This document shows positions 57,701 to 64,000 of a stretch of 64,000 nt of DNA, in pieces; positions within the stretch are counted from its first letter, which is position 1, and each line of letters begins with the position of its first letter. A program made the translations under genes and the position numbers. The stretch lies in assembly GCA_029961685.1 (NCBI GenBank), contig JARWKL010000016.1:20404157-20468156 (forward strand). Direction: 5' to 3'. The stretch comes from Aristolochia californica. Lineage: Eukaryota > Streptophyta > Magnoliopsida > Piperales > Aristolochiaceae. Below the pieces are notes generated by a model. That model searched no databases. It was given only the letters and a program-made list of their open reading frames with translations, and was not told the origin of the DNA.

Positions 57701-59751
57701 AAGAAGAAAAAGTAAATAAAGTAAACTGGAAACATGAATTTCAAAAAAAGAACTAACCAACTTTCTCTACTCTTATCTTTGGCTTCCTTCTCATATTTCT
57801 GAATTGTTCTATCATCAACCTGACCACTCATGAAAAGTATCTGCCCCCCGATTGTAGATTTGCCAGCATCTGCCACCCACCATATAAATAAAGTCAACCA
57901 TAATCCATGCAGCAGCTTGAGGGAAAACAATTTGTGAATCAATATAGTGTATAACATAGAAAATCCACCATATATTAAACTCATTTAACAGAAAAAATAT
58001 GTACTAGTCAACTCAGTAAATAAAACTTCTATATGGACAACCAGAAACTTAATTGTGGTAAACAGAGAAGACAGTTGGCATGCCAAAGATTGCCTTCTGG
58101 TAGACTCGTATGTTGAGTTGAAAAATGTCAACTTTATTCATACTAAAATAAAGTATAAAGAAAATCAACATAACAGAACCAAAAATCCTTGGAAACATAA
58201 GGATCTAAACATCATCTCCACACAGGTAACATAATCTAAATTGCATCATGAAGATTAAACAAAAAAATACTCTACTGAACAGACCCTACTCACCAACATG
58301 ACCAATAAAAACAACATTCAAGTGTCGTTTCTTTTTCGTGTCATCTTCCTCTTCTTCTTCAACCTGCTTTGCATTAGTGATATCTTTATCTTTCCCTGTA
58401 TGTCAGCCAAGCCAGTCACAAACAGTATAAGTCAAAGGATGCACACTTTATCCAATTCTAACCCAATCATATGTACGCTAAAATGTACGATAACTGGGAC
58501 CTTTTTGCTCCAGTTGCAGTGACTGGAGGGACGACTGTATCTCTTCCTTGGCAACTGAATGAAACAAGACTCAAAATTATTACCAGAAAATTTTCAATTA
58601 ATGCATTCTAGCACTACAAAGCTTCAACATGTTGTTGTACTGATTGGTTAAAAAAAAAACATCACTAGAGCCAAGAACACTAGAGTCAAGGCTTGATAGA
58701 TATACATGCATATCTCATGTGATCATATCTTTAATAATGATCATCCATGTCATGCAAAAATGTGCATAAAATACCCATGGACATGTAACTAGAATTATGA
58801 AATATGATTCCAAGCTTATACAAGTACAATTACACAGAAAGATACTTGAGTGAAGGCCAGCATACACAAGTCATAATTGATGCGAACCTACCCTCTTGAT
58901 CGACCGCAGCATCATTCAATACAGGTTCCTCCCCTTCTTCTTTCTTAGGAGCTTCAGCATCCCAGTCAGATTTGTGATCCTCTTCCTTTTGATGCAATTC
59001 AACATCTTCTGAGAAACTCATATCTTCGTCACGTTTCCCTGGAATGCAATCAAGCACCAAAATTTCTCAAAATCATTTCCTATTTAGTAGAACACGTGAA
59101 AAAAATTCTTTCAATTGTAAACCAAATCAACCTCATGTCATGAAATGATATCCTTCCTTCTTTTTTTTCTCGATTAAGAAAACAAGGAAGTCGAAGCGGA
59201 TAACACCAACATGTATAAAGGTTATGAATGAAGAGTTTAACTGTCTTTCCACACTCCGGAAGCCACATCTCACTAAATATAAAAGAGTCAAAATTATTTA
59301 ACCAACTGCCAGAAGACAATTTCCATCAGCGACATAAAAACAACGGACAAAACTCTCAGTTGTCACGGCTTTCTTCCTTATGAAAACTTCTATCAACGGT
59401 CTGTCACGACATAGTCGATTCATACTTCCCGAAAAACGCACAGGGCATAACCGAATGCTACCCTAAATTGTCTTTTTACACCAATACTTCCTTTCATCAA
59501 TTTCTATATACTCCCAATCGAAATTTCAGAAACTTTTGGTCGGGGGAGTTGCAGATAAGGTTTCGAGCATTCACAATTCATTATAACTGAGAAAACCCCA
59601 CAAGTAGCCATCCTCAGATGATGGAGATATGCGCAGCTTAACCCATGATTACTCACAAACATCCAAAAAAAAAAAAAAAAAGGAGAACTGAGGAAAGGGG
59701 AGAAATTTTCTCCTTACCGTCAACGACCGGCCGATCGATATCCATATCCAT
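51777..59751 (-). CDS. Eukaryotic release factor eRF3 (GTPase subunit)
   Basis: Translation termination GTPase that partners eRF1. Seventeen coding exons from 59751 to 51777 (59751-59718, 59038-58892, 58554-58501, 58395-58294, 57869-57758, 57539-57494, 56930-56859, 56646-56584, 56502-56348, 56255-56191, 56025-55875, 53564-53459, 53301-53166, 52599-52535, 52426-52262, 52030-51958, 51850-51777) give 539 residues. The acidic N terminus is followed by the EF-Tu-like GTPase: G1 GHVDAGKS (110-117), G2 VKGITVEVG, G3 DAPGH (187-191), G4 NKMD (249-252). Domains 2 and 3 end GRFTLRSEGKTIAVGKVTRL then PPAGRTTLSGAA. The intron after ERVK begins with GC (57493-57492). Intron 11 is 2.3 kb, with no gene inside. 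Confidence 0.95.
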
Positions 59752-59759
59752 GAACGAAA

Positions 59760-60390
59760 TCCTAAAAGTGCAGCAGCCAGGGAAGGTAATAGCAGCAGTG
59801 TCAAACCCCAGAAACGACGGAAGTGAAAAATATAACCGAGTTAAGCTAACACCTACGTGAACGCCTACCGACGTGTTTCCGCCGTTCCACGGGCGCCGGC
59901 GCGTATACGGTACCGTAGCTCGCTCAAGCCATGACCTACACATTCACTTTGCCATCTCGACCCTACAGCTGGCAAACGAGCCTATGGATTAATCAGATTA
60001 GGGGTAGTAACTATGAATCTAGGAATTCTGAAGTATTTTTCCTAAATTTATTTTTTTATTTTAAAATTTTTTTACTTAAAACACAACTTTCAAATATGTT
60101 CTTATTCGATGTAATATATCCAATTATAATCATTCTAAGTATATTATAGAATTACAAAACATGCCATTGTGATATTATTCATAAAAATCATGTACCGAAC
60201 TAAAATGTCATGAAAATAAAAGACAACTCTTACAATATGATTAATTAGTAATAAACCAAAGTAATAAGGATTATAAGTGACATGAAAAGATACAATATGG
60301 ACAACTTACAACCAATTTTTTAATATTTTACTTTAAGGTGTTCTAAAAAGATACGATAAGTGACACAACCTAATCTTGTTTAACTTAATT
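59760..60390. other. eRF3 promoter region
   Basis: The GC-richer part (59820-59930, with GGCGCCGGCG) directly upstream of the start codon is the likely leader and core promoter of eRF3; no TATA box is obvious. Beyond about 60000 the DNA is AT-rich without features. Confidence 0.45.
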
Positions 60391-60394
60391 TGAA

Positions 60395-60680
60395 TCAAGG
60401 CACGTTAGGAAGGGATGATTCAAGAGGTGGTAGACGTCTTACAACATAGCCATGATGCGATTCAAGGCTAGAGGAGGATGTCCAAAGTAGCATTATAGTG
60501 CTACAAGCGGACAAATGCAACAACCCAAATGAGATACGATTGGAGCTAGAAGATATACGAACGAGAATGACCATTGTGGAACTAGCCGTTCTAAATGGGG
60601 AAGGTGCTCTTTCGCCTATGAAGATCAAAGTGCCTGAATGAAAACTATACAATGGCGAACGCAACCCAAAAGTGATAAAA
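60395..60680 (+). mobile_element. Gypsy-like retrotransposon gag scrap
   Basis: In one plus-strand frame the segment reads LEEDVQSSIIVLQADKCNNP, then RMTIVELAVLN and SPMKIKVPE, a layout resembling the start of gypsy-type gag (a coiled region, then KIKVPEPKPF in relatives). A stop follows directly, and the next part (YNGERNPKVIKKLL) is shifted. No LTRs were found. The identification rests on a short match. Confidence 0.4.
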
Positions 60681-60699
60681 AAACTTCTTGTAGCAAATA

Positions 60700-61300
60700 A
60701 AATAGTATTTTAAAGCTTCTAAAGTCTCAAACAAAGAAGTAAAAGTTAGAATTGCTTCTATGTTCCTTGTTGATGGTGGAGAAAGAGAATGAGTGATGTC
60801 AAAGATGGAGAGAACAACGGCAAAAGTGTGCAGTTCGGGCGACATGACCGCCTTTGCAACGAAGGCTAGGGGATTTTTTTTTATTGTTGTCGGCGAGACG
60901 GAACGTGGTGATGGCACCAACGAGACGAAACAACGGACAAGAGGCTAACAACGACATCAACAATGATGGTGGTGGAAGGCAGCAGCTAGGTGGAGGGATT
61001 TATGTGATTAGAATCGACAAGCCTTGACAAAAGATTGATCAGACCAGAGATGAGGGTGGGATACAAGATGCAACAACGACGATGGGCAGCTGATCGAAAA
61101 CTCTTATACAATATAGGAATATAGAATAATATTATCGTGATTATTATTGATCAGGTGTACAATATTTATAGAATTACAACAAAGATAATAACTGATTACA
61201 ACTCTTCATTCTGATTACTTTGTGAGTAAGGTTGGATCTTCTCTTTAAGAGGGAGGGTATTCATCAAATTTTTTATGAAAGTGTGAGATGAATTGTTGGT
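60700..61300. other. Gene-free stretch
   Basis: No frame of interest. The run of low-complexity G/A-rich words may be more transposon debris adjoining the gag-like scrap. Confidence 0.4.
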
Positions 61301-61309
61301 ACGATTTTC

Positions 61310-61853
61310 AACATCGTGGACTTGGCGGAAGAGTTGGGAGTTTGTTCATGGGAGCAGAATGAGGAGAGCGAAGAGTGGGCGGAGGGCGGAGGGCGGAGGG
61401 CGATGAGAGCGACCACGGAAGGTATTCCAGCAACGCGGTGGCAGTCTCAATCGCATCGCCAGGTAACAGTGGCAATACGGTGGGATTCTCAGTTGCACTG
61501 TTGGGATACATTGGCAATGCGACGGAGTTCGTTCTCGCCAAGCACTCTCAGAGAGGAAAATCCACAGGGCTCGATGCAGATGAGCAATGGGAACATATTC
61601 AGAAGAAACAGAAGTAGTGTCAAGTATTCGGCATCTTGCTTCTGTCGTGACAATCCAGGAGTTCATGGAAATTCAGGGATTTCCAAAATGGAAGGCTACG
61701 AGACGCTTCGTACCAGGACTTGCAGACAAAGGGAACGGCTATAATCCTCTTTTCCAGACCAACCCTCTCAAATATTTTCTCCAGAAGCGGCTGAGGCAAA
61801 TCTCGCCGCCTGTTCTCTTCAATACTCAAAAGATTCCCTTGTATAAATGCCAT
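61310..61853 (-). pseudogene. F-box (F-box/LRR-type) gene fragment
   Basis: The frame at 61853-61660 reads RRRDLPQPLLEKIFERVGLE, then IAVPFVCKSWYEASRSLPFW and KSLNFHELL. This is a good F-box of the small plant F-box/LRR group, which recruits substrates to SCF ubiquitin ligases. It then stops (SKMPNT). Downstream only short LRR-like words are left in other frames (for example ENELRRIANVSQQCN), and the segment is GC-rich with repeated CTCCGCCCTC. Either a pseudogene, or exon 1 of a gene whose later exons I cannot place. Confidence 0.6.
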
Positions 61854-61859
61854 CTTGGA

Positions 61860-62646
61860 TCTTCCTCAACTCCAAAAGGCATCTTCCTCGATGCCGTTTC
61901 TCCTTTATCCCAGCGTCCTCTCCATGGCATCTCAGTTCTCTGGCTTCGACTACTTCAATGGTTAAATAGGGGAAGATCGAGGGGAGGCCTATCCGACGCT
62001 ACAACTAGTCAGCTTCGTTCTCATTAACGCTTTATTTATAGTTTGCCTAAGCTTTATGTCGATTGAGCAATCTAAGCAGCTGTTGGGACATGAAATCTGA
62101 CGATTCACATTGTTTTCCTTCACTGTTGACTCACTAATTCTATTTCTTTGTCGTTGGACTTGCCTTGGATCCCTAGCATCAGAATCCCAATAGGGATTCG
62201 TTGCCACAACAAATTCTGCTGATCTAATTTAGAAGAAAGCCATATTCAGAAATCGCTCACTGAGTTGGCCATCTAAGAATGCGGTTACTTCGTGGAGATC
62301 AAGAAAAACTGGCTGCTGAAGAATTTCCCATCCGAGCGACTGCAAGAAACGTGTCTGGGTATTGATTTTTCCTCGATGTAATCGAGCACTTGAATTTAAG
62401 AAAAAAGAAAAACAACAAGGGAAAGAAAGAAATAATAAAGGAAGCTGAAAACGATGATCTCCCTTGGACTTCCTTCACTGCTGCACAAGCTAATCAAGCG
62501 TCAACAATAAGACCATCTGGGACGATCTTCTTAAAAACTTCTTTCACAGATTCATTGTCATCGGGAGGAGCTCCATTCTACTTTTTAGTCCTGAGAATTG
62601 ATTCAGGCAGGCACTGCACAATCGCGCACAAAACGACTCCACACCA
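61860..62646. other. Gene-free stretch
   Basis: Between the F-box fragment and the 183-residue ORF. No family resemblance in any frame; the 62390-62650 plus frame is Lys-rich at its start and otherwise unremarkable. Confidence 0.45.
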
Positions 62647-63198
62647 TTAGTGGATCCTCCGAGCGGCGCAGCAGCTTCTGAATTTAGTGGCCTTGAATTC
62701 ATATTTGATACCCACTAACTGGGCATCGGCTTCCTTACGAGCCTTCTCAATCTGGGCAACCAGCTCGCTGATACGATCATCCCGCCGCTTGATGATCTCG
62801 CAGATCTTATTATTCAGATTCACATGATCCCGGTTGCAGAAGCACCGGTTCGATGCCATCTCACGGGAGGTCAGCACGTTACCGCCCAGCATGGCGAGTT
62901 TAGCTTGTAGCCTAACTGCCCGGACCGCGTTCATGCCGTCGGCCGTCTCCAGCCATTTACAAAACTCTGTAATGTCGATTACTGTGGGCTCGAAGACGTC
63001 GCTGACGACTTTCTCGGCCAAAGCATACGTCAGGAGGTTTCGGAGAACTCCCTGCTCCGCATACACGGCAACCACCCGAAGGAGTCGCACGAACTTATTA
63101 ACTGTAGAGCCAATACTGTAAAGCTGCTGTAGAGATATTTGATCAAGTCGGCATCCAGCGTCACGAAATGGCTCCAAAGCCTCCACCATACGTTGCAT
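62647..63198 (-). CDS. Unrecognised 183-residue protein with C-terminal coiled coil
   Basis: A long open frame in GC-richer DNA than its surroundings, starting MQRMVEALEPFRDAGCRLDQ. It looks globular and helical (LLRVVAVYAEQGVLRNLLTY, ITEFCKWLETADGMNAVRAV). A charged segment near residues 130-165 could form a coiled coil (IKRRDDRISELVAQIEKARK). The end is basic with two cysteines (RSCCAARRIH). I do not recognise the family. There is no intron and no signal peptide. It may be a real gene, one exon of a larger gene, or a transposon-derived frame. Confidence 0.5.
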   Translation of the reverse strand: MQRMVEALEPFRDAGCRLDQISLQQLYSIGSTVNKFVRLLRVVAVYAEQGVLRNLLTYALAEKVVSDVFEPTVIDITEFCKWLETADGMNAVRAVRLQAKLAMLGGNVLTSREMASNRCFCNRDHVNLNNKICEIIKRRDDRISELVAQIEKARKEADAQLVGIKYEFKATKFRSCCAARRIH

Positions 63199-63376
63199 GA
63201 TTTCCAGCCGAATTAATTCAGGGAACTTGAAAAATTTTCTGGGTCTCTACCAGCTGCTTGTGTAATGGTGTTGGCTTCGACCTCACGGACCTCTTTGCAC
63301 ACCCATCGCCTAATTATCACTTTTCCGCGGCTTCAGTTCATGATAATTTCTTCTTTATAGACATGATCTATCAACT

Positions 63377-63604
63377 ATGGCCTCTGGAAAGCCCATTCGG
63401 CGGGTGCAGTTCTTGTGTTTCACTCTCATCAACACTATATTAGACATGAATTCAAGGAGAAAATGTCGCGCTCCTGAGTCTTTTCCCTCTGCTCCAGTCG
63501 TAGCTGCTTCGACTCCTCAAATACCTTCAGAAAGAGAAGACGGAAAGCCGATGCGACGCCTGCAATTCCTCTGCACCTTCGACGCTTTACTCATAATTCG
63601 ATGA
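63377..63604 (+). other. Open frame with a repeated GKP-RR-QFLC motif
   Basis: A 75-codon frame in which GKPIRRVQFLC recurs 51 residues later as GKPMRRLQFLC. On the opposite strand the same duplication reads NCTRRMGFP and NCRRRIGFP. Which strand, if either, is coding is unclear. No family recognised. Confidence 0.25.
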
Positions 63605-63609
63605 GCTTC

Positions 63610-64000
63610 GAGGCGAGCAAAATAAATATGCAGCGAAAGTTTTACTTGAAAACTGGAGACTGCTCCGGTTCTTCCCACACTCTGTTACTCTTTTGACGGC
63701 TCGCGGGGCTCTTTTTGAAACCAGCGTTTTGTTACAAGAATTTTAGGATATTATCCCATTTTTTTAACATAATAAAATAAATAACTAACTTTTTAATTTA
63801 TATGAACAAATATTCAATTTTGACCTGTCAAGAGTGAAACGTAAGATTTGATCGATTACTTGGTGCCACATCAGGACTCGAGACTCTTATGCCACATCAA
63901 ACGACATGTCATCGGCAAGCCACATCACACTGTAAGAAGCCACGTCATCTAATAAATATTTTTAAAAATACTTTATTTTTTTAATTTTATTTAAATTATT
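63610..64000. other. Window end, no gene seen
   Basis: AT-rich DNA with repeated GCCACATCA and CCACGTCAT words near 63860-63950; nothing that I can call a gene. Confidence 0.5.

Noticed and set aside
1..64000. tRNA or rRNA genes
   Set aside because: No cloverleaf with A and B boxes or rRNA core sequence was noticed by eye; a tRNAscan-SE run would be decisive.

Overview
The window is nuclear DNA of a flowering plant, most likely a dicot. The evidence is spliced genes with GT-AG introns, a PHYTOCHROME-INTERACTING FACTOR, nuclear genes for plastid PsbP and mitochondrial ribosomal protein L14, a plant-type gamma-SNAP, a reticulon-like protein, and Ty1/copia elements. Intergenic DNA is AT-rich and full of decayed transposons. 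I cannot name the species from the sequence.

Layout. 0.3-1.9 kb: a very degraded copia element. 4.8-7.0 kb (minus): a PIF4/PIF5-like bHLH gene in 7 coding exons. 10.6-17.4 kb (plus): a copia LTR retrotransposon with both LTRs, broken gag and pol, and repeated RNA-like hairpins in both its leader and its 3' region. 17.8-21.3 kb (plus): gamma-SNAP, 9 exons. 22.9-25.4 kb (minus): a plastid-type aldo/keto reductase with a 23-nt exon and a GC-AG intron. 26.6-26.9 kb (minus): a secreted proline-rich cell-wall protein. 28.1-28.9 kb (minus): a phi-class glutathione S-transferase pseudogene. 29.8-29.9 kb (minus): a possible 51-residue acidic-tailed gene. 31.6-33.5 kb (minus): a reticulon-like gene with a 1.5-kb leader intron. 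35.7-36.7 kb (plus): an intronless DUF3820-type organellar protein. 37.7-40.4 kb (minus): mitochondrial L14 (HUELLENLOS type), with a LINE fragment in its first coding intron and probable leader exons out to 42.6 kb. 43.6-46.4 kb (minus): a NAC pseudogene and a 5'-truncated tandem copy. 48.2-48.6 kb (plus): a frame-broken proline-rich gene. 48.9-50.3 kb (minus): PsbP. 51.8-59.8 kb (minus): translation release factor eRF3 in 17 coding exons with one GC-AG intron. 60.4-63.2 kb: a gypsy-like gag scrap, an F-box pseudogene and an unrecognised 183-residue ORF.

The genes do not form a pathway; they are ordinary neighbours on a chromosome. PIF (light signalling) and PsbP (photosystem II) are both light-linked, but nothing here shows direct regulation. 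The least expected signal is the copia element. Its untranslated leader carries four consecutive stem-loops that show the same 17-19 nt loop on different, self-complementary stems. Its 3' region carries a tandem pair of nested hairpins with compensating differences. Exon boundaries were worked out by hand from splice consensus and family similarity; coding lengths were checked for frame.
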